The position numbers were made by a program, and so were the translations under genes. The notes beneath the pieces were generated by a model. It was not told the DNA's origin. It saw nothing but the letters and a program-made list of their open reading frames with translations, and ran no database searches. DNA of 64,000 nt, from the NCBI RefSeq assembly GCF_040110915.1, contig NZ_CP157793.1, positions 4,299,001 through 4,363,000 on the forward strand, in the 5' to 3' direction. Every line of letters begins with the position of its first letter. The stretch's first letter is position 1. Source of the stretch: Stappia sp. (GTDB lineage Bacteria > Pseudomonadota > Alphaproteobacteria > Rhizobiales > Stappiaceae). Of this stretch, positions 37,506 through 48,599 are shown one piece after another.

Positions 37506-38850
37506 TGCCGTCACACGGTTGGGTTCGCCCTATCCGTCTAACCTCCGGCTGCGAATCGTCGGGCTGCATCCGTCGGCCCGATGGCAGAATATATCCATAA
37601 AGAACAGATACTTATCTGGGTGTTGGAGTGTCGGGCGACTGGCGGACGGCGTTTGTCGCGAGTCAAGATTGAGCGGGCAGATTTTTTTTTCGTGCACAGC
37701 AAAACGGGTGTTTGTCCGCGCGCCATCCGGAAAACGCTTTGACTCAAAAAGCCTTCCAAACCTTCCCCCGCCGGATAAGGCGACGGCCTGTCGCAGGCTG
37801 CTTGCGCTGCACGCCCGAAATGGCGCCCGGCGCTGTTGCGGGGCCGATTTTGGCTGTGTATGTTGTGTCTATCGGGCGGTCGCCCCGGGTAAATCGAACA
37901 AGTTAAGTCGTGAGGGCCTCAGGAAGAGCGATGGTATACTTTTGCCTAAAAGCAACATCATGCCGTCTCAATGCTCTGCCAGAGTTGGGCTCGGGCTTAT
38001 TCTGCCTCAGGCGGAATTAGAGCGTATCTGTACTCGCCAGGTAACATAATCAGACCCCGTGAGTTCCTTTGTCGCCTGCCGGAAATATTCGGCAGGAGCG
38101 GGTTTTCGTGCGTCAGCGCAAGGCCGCGGGGGATTGCGGTCGCCGCGCGGATTGCGGGTGGCGCGGTCGCAACGGACGGCCGGCGGGATGCGAGGCCAGG
38201 GGGCTCGCGGGCTCCGGACGCGTCCGCGGCCTGAGGGGCCGGAAAGATCGTTCGAGGCCCGAGAGGCTGACAAGATCCGGGGCCGAAGCGGCATGAGGCC
38301 GCACGCGGTGCGGACAGGAATGAAGACGTCGGCATGCTCCGATCGCGGGGATGTCCGGCTTAAACGACCGATGTGCCCGGCTGCGGGCGATGTCGGCAAA
38401 AAGCAAGATCGGCATGTCCGCTTCGCGCGCATGCCAGCCAATGAAAAGAGGGGCTTGACGATGACAGCACAATGGACTTTCTGTGCCGCTCCGGATCTGG
38501 TCAGGCGGAAGCGACGTCTCGTTTAAGTCCCGGCCCGATCGGGTGCGGGCGCGGCGCGTCCGTGCATCACTCTGCCAGGATCACTCACTTCCTCGCGTCG
38601 ACACGGCCGGCCGGCTTTCCGGCGGTCATGGACGCTTGCGCGCTTCCCGCAGCGGGGAGCCGATCACCTTGACCCGGACGCGTGGCCCCGCCGTGCAGGG
38701 GCCGTCCGGTGAGCGACAAGGCGGCGGGCGCCGAAGCCCGCCCGACAAACCCGCCGCGCAAGCGGCGATAAACGGCCGAAACGGCCGAGGACAACAAAAC
38801 GACGGGTTCTGCGGCGGCGGACATGCCCGTTGGCTTTGGAGGCGATCACA
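37506..38850. other. Long rpsT-dnaA intergenic region, candidate dnaA control/origin region
   Basis: About 1.35 kb without a convincing gene. The first 550 bases are clearly richer in A+T than the surroundings (for example ATATATCCATAAAG at 37589 and a run of nine T at 37682). Four TTATCC-like cores resembling weak DnaA boxes occur at 37530, 37591, 37612 and, reversed, 37773, but no perfect TTATCCACA was found. A 7-bp stem-loop (CCTGCCG/CGGCAGG) lies at 38075-38096. The right half is G+C-rich and unremarkable. The dnaA promoter must be here. Confidence 0.45.
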
Positions 38851-40314
38851 ATGAGCTTGCAGGAACTTCCGGCATCCGAGAGCGTCGGTGCGGAGAACTG
38901 GGCGCGCGTCAAGAAGCGGCTTCGCGCCGAGCTCGGCGAGGACGTGTTCACCAGTTGGTTCGCGCGTGTCGATCTGGAGGATCATGCCGACGGGACGGTG
39001 CGTCTGTCCGTGCCGACCCGCTTCCTCAAGCAGTGGATCCAGTCGCATTACCGCGAGCGGTTGATGGGGCTGTGGAAGCGCGAATGCGAGGATGTGCATC
39101 GCATCGAGCTGACGGTGCGCGGCGCGGTGCGTCCGCGCACGGCGCCGGCGCAGCGGCCGAAGCCGACCCTTGCAAGCGGGGCCGACGCGATCAACGTGGC
39201 CGACAAGGCGCGTGTCGCGGCGCCCTCCGCGCCCGCCGCCGCCCCGACCCAGACGCGGGCCTCCGGCGGCGAGGGCGGGCTCGAGGGCGCGGCGCTCGAT
39301 CCCAAATACACCTTCGCCTCCTTCGTGGAGGGCGAGTCCAATGCGCTGGCGCTTGCCGCCGCCCGCCAGATCTCCACGGCCACCTCGGTGACCTTCAATC
39401 CGCTCTATGTCCACGCGTCTGTCGGTCTCGGCAAGACGCACCTGATGCAGGCGATCGCCAGCGAGGCCAAGGCAGCGGGGCGAAAAGTGCTCTACCTGAC
39501 AGCGGAACATTTTATGTACCGCTTCGTCGCGGCCCTGAAAGCCCAGTCCGCACTTGCCTTTAAGGACACTCTTCGCACGATAGACCTGCTCCTCATAGAT
39601 GACATGCAGTTCCTGCACGGCAAGCAGGTGCAGCAGGAATTCTGCCATACCCTCAACGCGCTGATCGACGGCGCGCGCCAGGTCGTGGTGGCGGCCGACC
39701 GTCCGCCGTCGGATCTGGAGACGCTCGACGACCGCATGCGCTCGCGGCTCGCCGGCGGGCTTGTGGTGGCGATCTCCGAGCCGGACTACGGTCTGCGCCG
39801 CGCGATCCTGACCAACCGGGTGGACACCGTGCGTCGCAGCCACCCGGGCTTTTCGGTGCCCGAAAGCGTGCTCGACTATGTGGCGCGCAACGTCGGCACC
39901 TCGGGGCGCGACCTGGAGGGCGCGCTCAACCGGCTGATCGCCCACAACCAGCTGACCGGGCAGCCGGTCACGCAGGAGATGGCGGAGGCGACGCTGCGCG
40001 ATCTGGTGCGCAACACGGAGCCGCGCCGGGTCAAGATCGAGGACATCCAGCGCGTGGTGTCCAAGCACTACAGCGTGTCGAAGGCCGACCTCCTGTCGGC
40101 GCGGCGCACGCGCACCATCGTGCGCCCGCGCCAGATCGCGATGTATCTGGCCAAGATGATGACGCCGCGCTCGCTGCCGGAGATCGGCCGGCGCTTCGGT
40201 AACCGCGATCACACCACCGTGCTGCACGCGGTCCGCAAGATCGAGGACCTGACCCGCAACGACGCGGGCCTTGCGCAGGAGATCGATCTGCTGAAGCGCA
40301 TGCTCGACGCCTGA
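38851..40314 (+). CDS. dnaA: Chromosomal replication initiator DnaA
   Basis: 487 residues. Domain I is at 1-85 (WARVKKRLRAELGEDVFTSWF), followed by an Ala/Pro-rich linker, the AAA+ domain with Walker A VGLGKT ending at 196 and Walker B LLLIDDMQFL, and domain IV with the DnaA-box-binding signature GRRFGNRDHTTVLHAVRKI. Start ATG 38851 behind TTGGAGGCG; an upstream in-frame TTG is less likely. A block of unusual, lower-G+C codons lies in the AAA+ domain at about 39485-39600. Confidence 0.97.
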   Translation: MSLQELPASESVGAENWARVKKRLRAELGEDVFTSWFARVDLEDHADGTVRLSVPTRFLKQWIQSHYRERLMGLWKRECEDVHRIELTVRGAVRPRTAPAQRPKPTLASGADAINVADKARVAAPSAPAAAPTQTRASGGEGGLEGAALDPKYTFASFVEGESNALALAAARQISTATSVTFNPLYVHASVGLGKTHLMQAIASEAKAAGRKVLYLTAEHFMYRFVAALKAQSALAFKDTLRTIDLLLIDDMQFLHGKQVQQEFCHTLNALIDGARQVVVAADRPPSDLETLDDRMRSRLAGGLVVAISEPDYGLRRAILTNRVDTVRRSHPGFSVPESVLDYVARNVGTSGRDLEGALNRLIAHNQLTGQPVTQEMAEATLRDLVRNTEPRRVKIEDIQRVVSKHYSVSKADLLSARRTRTIVRPRQIAMYLAKMMTPRSLPEIGRRFGNRDHTTVLHAVRKIEDLTRNDAGLAQEIDLLKRMLDA

Positions 40315-40386
40315 TCGCGACACGAAAAGCGCTCCGGCGGGGCCGTTGGGTCGCCTCTCCGGCTCCGCCTTTCCCGAAAGCTGGAC

Positions 40387-40424
40387 AAAACCGCCGCGCC
40401 CGAGCCGGGAGTGGCGGTTTTCTG
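40387..40424 (+). terminator. Terminator after dnaA
   Basis: Stem AAAACCGCC/GGCGGTTTT with a 17-base loop, ending in TTTTCT. It separates dnaA from dnaN, so dnaN-recF should have their own promoter in the following 150 bases. Confidence 0.75.
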
Positions 40425-40551
40425 CGGATGACGGGGCGTTTCGGGCCGCTTGCCCTTGCATTTCGCAGCGCGAAAGGGCAGTGTCGACGCCCATTTTGCC
40501 GTCGCGGCTTCTTCCTCGCGAAAACGGCCTCCCGGTGCCAACGCATTTGAC

Positions 40552-40585
40552 AGTGGACGACACAAGGAAGTGGACGACACAATGA
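40552..40585 (+). repeat. 17-bp duplication carrying the dnaN ribosome site and start
   Basis: Two adjacent 17-mers, 40552-40568 and 40569-40585, differ at one base. Where the second has AATGA (the dnaN start), the first has AAGGA, a Shine-Dalgarno-like sequence 13 bases before the ATG. Confidence 0.8.
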
Positions 40586-41700
40586 AGGTGACTCTCGAGC
40601 GGACCGATCTTCTGAAGTCCTTGACCCACGTTCATCGTGTCGTCGAACGCCGCAACACCATTCCCATCCTGTCCAACGTGCTGTTGCGCTGCGAGGACGG
40701 GGAGCTGGCGCTCAAGGCGACCGATCTCGATCTGGAGATCTCCGAGCGCATTCCCGCGCATGTGGAACAGCCCGGCGCGACCACCGTGCCGGCGCATATG
40801 ATCTACGACATCGTGCGCAAGCTGCCCGACGGGGCGCAGGTGGTGCTGGAGACCTCCGGCGACAACGCGACGCTGGAGCTGCGCGCCGGGCGCTCGCGGT
40901 TCGCGCTGCAGATGCTGCCCGAGTCCGACTTCCCCGACATCACGGCGGGCGACTTCACGCATGGCTTCACCTTGAGCGCGCGCGACATGCGCAAGGTGAT
41001 CGACGCGACGCAATTCGCGATCTCCACCGAGGAGACGCGCTATTATCTCAACGGCATCTACATGCACACGGTGGCGACCGACGCGGGCGAGCGCTTCCGC
41101 GGCGTGGCGACCGACGGGCACCGGCTGGCGCGCGCCGAGATCGCGGCGCCCCAGGGCGCCAGCGGCATGCCCGGCATCATCGTGCCGCGCAAGACCGTCG
41201 GCGAGATCCAGAAGCTGCTGGAAGACCCGGAGGCGGAAGCCCGCGTCGAGATCTCGGAGACCAAGATCCGCATCACCACGGGCGCGGTGGTTCTGACGTC
41301 GAAGCTGATCGACGGCACCTTCCCCGACTATGGTCGGGTGATCCCGCAGAACAACGACAAGGAACTCCTTGTCGACCGCGACGAGTTCAAGGCGGCGGTC
41401 GACCGCGTGTCGACGATCTCCTCGGAGCGCGGACGGGCGGTGAAGCTGGCGATCTCCGAGGGGCGCATGGTGCTCACCGTGGTCAATCCGGATTCCGGAT
41501 CGGCCACCGAGGAACTGGCGGTCGACTATGAGTCCGATCCGCTGGAGATCGGCTTCAACTCCCGCTACCTGCTGGAGATCACGGGGCAGCTCAAGAGCGA
41601 CACGGCGGCCTTTCATTTCGCCGATGCCGGCGCGCCGACCCTGATCCAGGACAAGGGCGCGGACGATGCGCTTTATGTGCTGATGCCGATGCGGGTGTGA
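40582..41700 (+). CDS. dnaN: DNA polymerase III beta subunit (sliding clamp)
   Basis: 372 residues, three clamp domains. N-terminus MKVTLERTDLLKSLTHVHRV, the middle IPQNNDKELLVDRDEFK and the C-terminal YVLMPMRV are conserved. The clamp tethers the polymerase to DNA. The start at 40582 gives the conserved N-terminus; an earlier in-frame start would add a leader rich in unrelated residues. Followed at once by recF. Confidence 0.97.
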   Translation: MKVTLERTDLLKSLTHVHRVVERRNTIPILSNVLLRCEDGELALKATDLDLEISERIPAHVEQPGATTVPAHMIYDIVRKLPDGAQVVLETSGDNATLELRAGRSRFALQMLPESDFPDITAGDFTHGFTLSARDMRKVIDATQFAISTEETRYYLNGIYMHTVATDAGERFRGVATDGHRLARAEIAAPQGASGMPGIIVPRKTVGEIQKLLEDPEAEARVEISETKIRITTGAVVLTSKLIDGTFPDYGRVIPQNNDKELLVDRDEFKAAVDRVSTISSERGRAVKLAISEGRMVLTVVNPDSGSATEELAVDYESDPLEIGFNSRYLLEITGQLKSDTAAFHFADAGAPTLIQDKGADDALYVLMPMRV

Positions 41701-41741
41701 CCGCGGACGGGCCAGACCAACACCAGGACGGTGGCCGGGAC

Positions 41742-42881
41742 ATGGGCGAGCCGGTGCGGGTTGCCCTGCGCAGCCTCAGCCTGACCAATTTCCGCAATTA
41801 TGCGCAGCTCACCATCGCGCTCGACGGGCAGCTGATCGCCTTCGTCGGCGAGAACGGCGCGGGCAAGACCAATCTGCTGGAAGCCGTGTCGCTGTTGACC
41901 GCCGGGCGGGGCCTGCGCCGCGCGCCGCTCGACGAGATCGGTCTCAAGGGCAGTGCCGCGCCCTGGAGCGTGGCCGCAAGGGTCTCGGGCGTGGCCGAGG
42001 AGACCCGCATCGGAGTCGGCCACACGCCGGGCGAGCCGGGACGCCGCATCCGCATCGACGGGGCGGACGCGCGCACCTCCGACCAATTGCTCGACTATCT
42101 GCGCGTGCTGTGGCTGCTGCCCTCCATGGACGGTCTCTTCACCGGGCCCGCCGGCGACCGGCGGCGCTTTCTCGACCGGCTGGTGCTCGCGGTCGATCCC
42201 GGCCACGGTCGTCGGGTGGCGGATCTGGAAAAGGCGCTCAGGGCGCGCAACCGCCTGCTCGACCAGGGCGGCGGGCCGGCCTATCTCGACGCGGTCGAGG
42301 CGCAGCTGGCGCCGCTTGCGGTTGCCGTGTCGCTGGCCCGGCGCGAGACGGTGGCGCTGCTGGTCGACCGCATCGCCCTGCAGGCCGGTCTCGGCCTGCC
42401 GTTTCCGCGCGCCGACGTGGCCCTCACCGGCGCCTTCGAGGACGAGGCGGCGGCGCTCCCGGCCTGCGATCTGGAAGACCGCTATCTTGCGGCGCTGGCG
42501 GCGGGGCGCGGGCGCGACCGGGCGGCGGGGCGCACGCTGGAGGGGCCGCATCGCTCCGATCTCGCGGTGCGCCACGTGGCCAAGGACATGCCGGCCGCGC
42601 TGGCCTCGACCGGAGAGCAGAAGGCGCTTCTCATCGGCCTGGTGCTCGCCCATGCGGAGGTGACGGCGGCGACCGCCGGCATGACCCCGGTGCTGCTGCT
42701 CGACGAGGTGGCCGCCCATCTCGACCCCGGCCGGCGCCGGGCGCTGTTCACGCGTCTCGCCGATCTCGGCCTGCAGGTGCTGATGACCGGCACCGACCCG
42801 CAGCTTTTCGTCGACCTGCCGGCCGAAAGCCGCCTGATGGCGGTCGCAAACGGCGCGGTTTCGGTCTATAACGACACGTGA
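41742..42881 (+). CDS. recF: DNA replication and repair protein RecF
   Basis: About 379 residues, SMC-like ATPase that promotes RecA loading at gaps. LSLTNFRNYAQ, Walker A GENGAGKTN, signature ASTGEQKALLIGLVLAHA and Walker B LLLDEVAAHLD. ATG 41742 is used because it lies just before the conserved start; GTG 41697, overlapping the dnaN stop as GTGA, is the alternative and would give 394 residues with tight coupling to dnaN. Confidence 0.92.
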   Translation: MGEPVRVALRSLSLTNFRNYAQLTIALDGQLIAFVGENGAGKTNLLEAVSLLTAGRGLRRAPLDEIGLKGSAAPWSVAARVSGVAEETRIGVGHTPGEPGRRIRIDGADARTSDQLLDYLRVLWLLPSMDGLFTGPAGDRRRFLDRLVLAVDPGHGRRVADLEKALRARNRLLDQGGGPAYLDAVEAQLAPLAVAVSLARRETVALLVDRIALQAGLGLPFPRADVALTGAFEDEAAALPACDLEDRYLAALAAGRGRDRAAGRTLEGPHRSDLAVRHVAKDMPAALASTGEQKALLIGLVLAHAEVTAATAGMTPVLLLDEVAAHLDPGRRRALFTRLADLGLQVLMTGTDPQLFVDLPAESRLMAVANGAVSVYNDT

Positions 42882-42901
42882 TCTCTTCAAGGCTCTCCGA
42901 C

Positions 42902-43519
42902 ATGGATATCTCGGCTCTCGCCATTTTCGCGGCCGCGCTTTTCGTGGCCGCCGTCATTCCCGGTCCGGGCATCGCGGCGATCGTCGCCCGCGTGCTGGCG
43001 CGCGGCCGTCAGGGCGCGGTCGCCTTCTGTCTGGGCGTGGCGCTCGGCGACGTGATCTGGCTCGGCTTTGCCGTCGCCGGGCTGGCGGTGCTGGCCAAGA
43101 GCTTCGCCATGGTGTTCATGATCGTCAAATATGCGGGTGCGGCCTATCTGGTCTATCTGGCGTGGAAGATGTGGACCGCCCCGGCCGATGCCGGTCTGGC
43201 GGGCCTCGACCAGCCGGCGAGCGAACAGCGCGTCGGCCTGATGCTGGGCGGGCTGGCCGTCACCCTGGGAAACCCGAAGACGATGGTCTTCTATCTGGCG
43301 CTCCTGCCCAACATCATTGCGCTGGAGACCGTCACGGTGCTGGGCTATCTCGAGCTCAGCCTGGTGGCGCTCACCGTTCTGGGGGGTGTTCTCGGCGGCT
43401 ACTGCGTGCTCGCCGAGCGCGCCCGGCGCCTGATCTCGACGCCGCGCGCGGTCCGGCTTCTCAACAGGAGTGCCGGGTCCCTCATTGCCGGGGCGGCGGT
43501 GGCCGTTGCCACCCGTTGA
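42902..43519 (+). CDS. LysE/RhtB family exporter
   Basis: 205 residues with six membrane segments. FVAAVIPGPGIAAIVARVLARG and KYAGAAYLVYLAWKMW followed by LAVTLGNPKTMVFYLALLP place it in the LysE/RhtB family of amino-acid exporters. Substrate unknown. A GTG at 42878 overlapping the recF stop is an alternative start; the ATG used here lacks an obvious ribosome site. It splits the usual recF-gyrB neighbourhood. Confidence 0.9.
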   Translation: MDISALAIFAAALFVAAVIPGPGIAAIVARVLARGRQGAVAFCLGVALGDVIWLGFAVAGLAVLAKSFAMVFMIVKYAGAAYLVYLAWKMWTAPADAGLAGLDQPASEQRVGLMLGGLAVTLGNPKTMVFYLALLPNIIALETVTVLGYLELSLVALTVLGGVLGGYCVLAERARRLISTPRAVRLLNRSAGSLIAGAAVAVATR

Positions 43520-43720
43520 TGACGCGGCACCGCACGAGCGGGGCAACGCCTTGAGCTGAATGGAAGAAATCCGGTGCGCGCGGAGGCGGTCCGTCCGCTC
43601 CGCCGTGCGGGAGCACGGCCGGCGCGCGCCGGAGCTTCCCCTTGCGTTCCGGTCGGTTGAACGGCGCCCGCGAGCCCGTATAACCTTGGCTTCACGATAT
43701 CGAGCGAGCAACTGATTCGA

Positions 43721-46186
<2,466 letters not shown>

Positions 46187-46232
46187 GCGTGCCGGTCCGG
46201 CCAGAAACCCCGGTGCGATCCGGATTCTTCCT

Positions 46233-46261
46233 TTGACAAAGCCGGGCGCTCCCCCTATACG
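46233..46261 (+). promoter_or_regulatory. Near-consensus sigma-70 promoter of the solitary rpsL
   Basis: TTGACA at 46233 (perfect -35), 17-base spacer, TATACG at 46256. It lies 41 bases before the rpsL ATG, so this gene should be strongly and independently transcribed. Confidence 0.85.
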
Positions 46262-46302
46262 GAGCGCCCAAGACCTTTCTCCAATAAAAGCCGCAAGCGA
46301 AG

Positions 46303-46674
46303 ATGCCGACAATCAATCAGTTGGTTCGTCAGAACCGTAAGCCGACCGTCAAGAAGTCCAAGACCCCGTCGCTGGGTGGAAACCCGCAGAAGCGCGCCGT
46401 GTGCACCCGCGTGTACACCACGACGCCGCGCAAGCCGAACTCGGCTCTGCGTAAGGTGGCCCGCGTGCGCATGACGAACGGCAACGAAGTCACCGCTTAC
46501 ATTCCGGGCGAAGGCCACAACCTGCAGGAGCACTCGGTGGTGCTCGTGCGCGGCGGCGGCCCGAACGACCTTCCGGGCGTGCGCTATCGCGTCATCCGCG
46601 GCGTGCTCGACACGCAGGGCGTGAAGGACCGCAAGAAGCGCCGTTCGCTCTACGGCTCCAAGCGTCCCAAGTAA
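46303..46674 (+). CDS. rpsL: Ribosomal protein S12, divergent and outside a str operon
   Basis: 123 residues, full S12 length, with the conserved CTRVYTTTP, PNSALRKVARV and GEGHNLQEHSVVLVRGG blocks. The usual KKPNS reads RKPNS (position 43 is Arg), and the nearly invariant GGRVKDLPG reads GGGPNDLPG, so positions 86, 87 and 88 are Gly, Pro and Asn; Asp89, the methylthiolation site, is kept. Lys43 and Lys88 (E. coli numbering with Met) are the classical streptomycin sites. No rpsG, fusA or tuf follows. Own promoter and a downstream hairpin make it monocistronic. Probably a paralogue of a canonical rpsL elsewhere. Confidence 0.93.
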   Translation: MPTINQLVRQNRKPTVKKSKTPSLGGNPQKRAVCTRVYTTTPRKPNSALRKVARVRMTNGNEVTAYIPGEGHNLQEHSVVLVRGGGPNDLPGVRYRVIRGVLDTQGVKDRKKRRSLYGSKRPK

Positions 46675-46681
46675 GCCTTTT

Positions 46682-46702
46682 CGCGCAAGGATCCCTTGCG
46701 CG
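46682..46702 (+). terminator. Hairpin directly after rpsL
   Basis: 9-bp perfect stem CGCGCAAGG/CCTTGCGCG with a 3-base loop, 7 bases after the stop. No T-tract, so it is either a weak terminator or an mRNA-end stabiliser. Confidence 0.6.
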
Positions 46703-46874
46703 CTTGGGATTGCGGCGAATTTGCCCTCGGCCCGGCCGGGGGCTTTTCGCGTTTTGGGGGGTGGTCTGGACCTGCGATTCGCGGCGCGCGATGCCGTGCC
46801 TGCGCCGGGCCTCGGGGTGCCCGCGACTTGATCGTCTTGCGCTCTGATCGTCTTGCGTCCTGTTCCGCTCGACC

Positions 46875-48416
46875 CTAGAGGTCGCCGGCGTCCAGCGCGG
46901 CCTTGACCCGCTTGGCGGCCGCGCGATAGGCCGCGCGCGTGTCGTCGGTCATGCGCTCCCAGGTGCGATAGGGCTGGGCGAGGCGCGGATTGCCCTTCAG
47001 CCGGTCGCGGTTGCGCTCCAGAAAATCCCAGTAGAGCGGATTGAACGGACAGGCGGTCTCGCCGGTCTTGTCCTTCACGTCGTAGGCGCAGCCGCCGCAA
47101 TAGTCCGACATCTTGTTGATGTAGTTGCCGCTCGCCGCATAGGGCTTGGAGGCAAGCAGCCCCCCGTCGGCGAACTGGCTCATGCCGAGCGTGTTCGGCA
47201 GTTCCACCCATTCATAGGCGTCCGCGTAGACGGCCAGATACCATTCGTGCAGCGCCTGCGGCCGCACACCGGCCAGCAGCGCGAAGGTGCCGGTGACCAT
47301 CAGCCGCTGGATATGATGGGCGTAAGCCTCCTCCCGCGTCTGAGTCACCGCCTCGCGCACGCAGGCCATGCGCGTCTCCGCGCTCCAGTAGAAACCGGGG
47401 AGGTCGCGCGTCGCCTCCAGCGCGTTTTCCTGCGCGTAGTCCGGCATCTTCAGCCAGTAGATGCCGCGCACGTATTCCCGCCAGCCGATGATCTGGCGGA
47501 TGAAGCCCTCCACCGCGTTCAGCGGCGCGTGCCCGTCGTGATAGGCGCGCTCCACCATCTGGCAGGTCTCCAGCGGATCGAGCAGGCCGCAATTGAGGTA
47601 GAGCGACAGGATGGAGTGGTAGAGGAACCGCTCGCCCGTCACCATGGCATCCTGATAGTCGCCGAAGCGCGGCAGCGCCTCCTCGATGAAGCGGGCGCGT
47701 GCCTCTTTCGCCTGATCGCACGTCACCGCGAACCAGAAGGGCTCGAGATCGCCGAAGCGGTTGGGGAAGTGCTGCGCGATCATGTCGATCACGGCCCGTG
47801 TGGTGGCATCGGGGTCGAAGGCGGCCGGGCGCGGCATGAAGAGATCGCCGCGCGCCGGTTTGCGGTTTTCGGCGTCATAGTTCCACTTGCCGCCGACCGG
47901 CTGGTCGCCGTCCATCAGGAGCCCGGTCGCGCGCCGCATCTCGCGATAGAAATACTCCATGCGCAGTTGCTTGCGGCCCCTGGCCCAGTCGGCGAAGCCG
48001 GCGTGCGTGCACAGGAAGCGGTCGTCGGCGCAGATCTCGACCGGCACGCCGAAGGCGTTTTCCCAGTCCTCGATCATCTTCAGCACGCGCCATTCGCCGG
48101 GCTCGGTCACGCGGATCGCCTCGGGGGAAAGACGCGCGACGGCGCGCGCGATCTCGCCGGAAAAGGAGCCGGCGTTGTCGGCAGCATCCAGCGTCACATA
48201 GTCGACCTGCCAGCCGGCCGCGCGCAGCGCCTCGGCATGGTGGCGCATGGCGGACAGCAGAAACGCCATCTTCTTGCGGTGATGGGGGACATAGGCGGTT
48301 TCCTCCGCGACCTCGACCATGAGGACCCGGTCGCGTGCCGGGTCCATCGTCCTGAGCGAGGCGAGCCGCGCGGTGAGCTGGTCGGCGAAGACGGGCAGAA
48401 GCGTGCGGACGGACAT
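46875..48416 (-). CDS. phrB: Iron-sulfur bacterial cryptochrome/photolyase (FeS-BCP, PhrB/CryB type)
   Basis: 513 residues. Begins with the photolyase-related N-terminal domain (TLLPVFADQLTARLASL, EETAYVPHHRKKMAFLL) and ends with the FAD-binding helical domain (LNAVEGFIRQIIGWREYVRG). Four cysteines, C352, C440, C443 and C456, match in order and spacing the [4Fe-4S] ligands of Agrobacterium PhrB. That protein repairs (6-4) photoproducts in UV-damaged DNA and uses a lumazine antenna; the Rhodobacter relative CryB has a regulatory role. Convergent with rpsL. Confidence 0.93.
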   Translation of the reverse strand: MSVRTLLPVFADQLTARLASLRTMDPARDRVLMVEVAEETAYVPHHRKKMAFLLSAMRHHAEALRAAGWQVDYVTLDAADNAGSFSGEIARAVARLSPEAIRVTEPGEWRVLKMIEDWENAFGVPVEICADDRFLCTHAGFADWARGRKQLRMEYFYREMRRATGLLMDGDQPVGGKWNYDAENRKPARGDLFMPRPAAFDPDATTRAVIDMIAQHFPNRFGDLEPFWFAVTCDQAKEARARFIEEALPRFGDYQDAMVTGERFLYHSILSLYLNCGLLDPLETCQMVERAYHDGHAPLNAVEGFIRQIIGWREYVRGIYWLKMPDYAQENALEATRDLPGFYWSAETRMACVREAVTQTREEAYAHHIQRLMVTGTFALLAGVRPQALHEWYLAVYADAYEWVELPNTLGMSQFADGGLLASKPYAASGNYINKMSDYCGGCAYDVKDKTGETACPFNPLYWDFLERNRDRLKGNPRLAQPYRTWERMTDDTRAAYRAAAKRVKAALDAGDL

Positions 48417-48543
48417 GGGAGGGACGGTCTCGTGTGCGGGGCGGGGAGGGAGGCAAGGGACTGTGCCCGGACTACGCGCCCCGACCGCAACCGGATCGGC
48501 CGGCCTGCCCGCGCCGTTCGGTCAAACCACCGGCGCGCAAAGC

Positions 48544-48569
48544 AAAAGGCCGCCCGAAAAGGACGGCCT
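48544..48569 (-). terminator. Terminator after the GcrA-like gene
   Basis: On the minus strand, AGGCCGTCC and GGGCGGCCT pair (one G-T) around TTTTC, followed by TTTTGCTTT. Located 31 bases beyond the stop of the 70-residue gene and before phrB. Confidence 0.75.
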
Positions 48570-48599
48570 CTTGAAAAGATCGGCGGATCGACCGGGCGG

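Noticed and set aside
37519..38049. Possible 176-residue gene between rpsT and dnaA
   Set aside because: Composition is unlike the neighbouring genes, no ribosome site, no recognisable motif, and it spans the A+T-rich candidate control region.
38830..38850. TTG start for dnaA
   Set aside because: The ATG at 38851 has a proper GGAGG site and begins at the conserved N-terminus.
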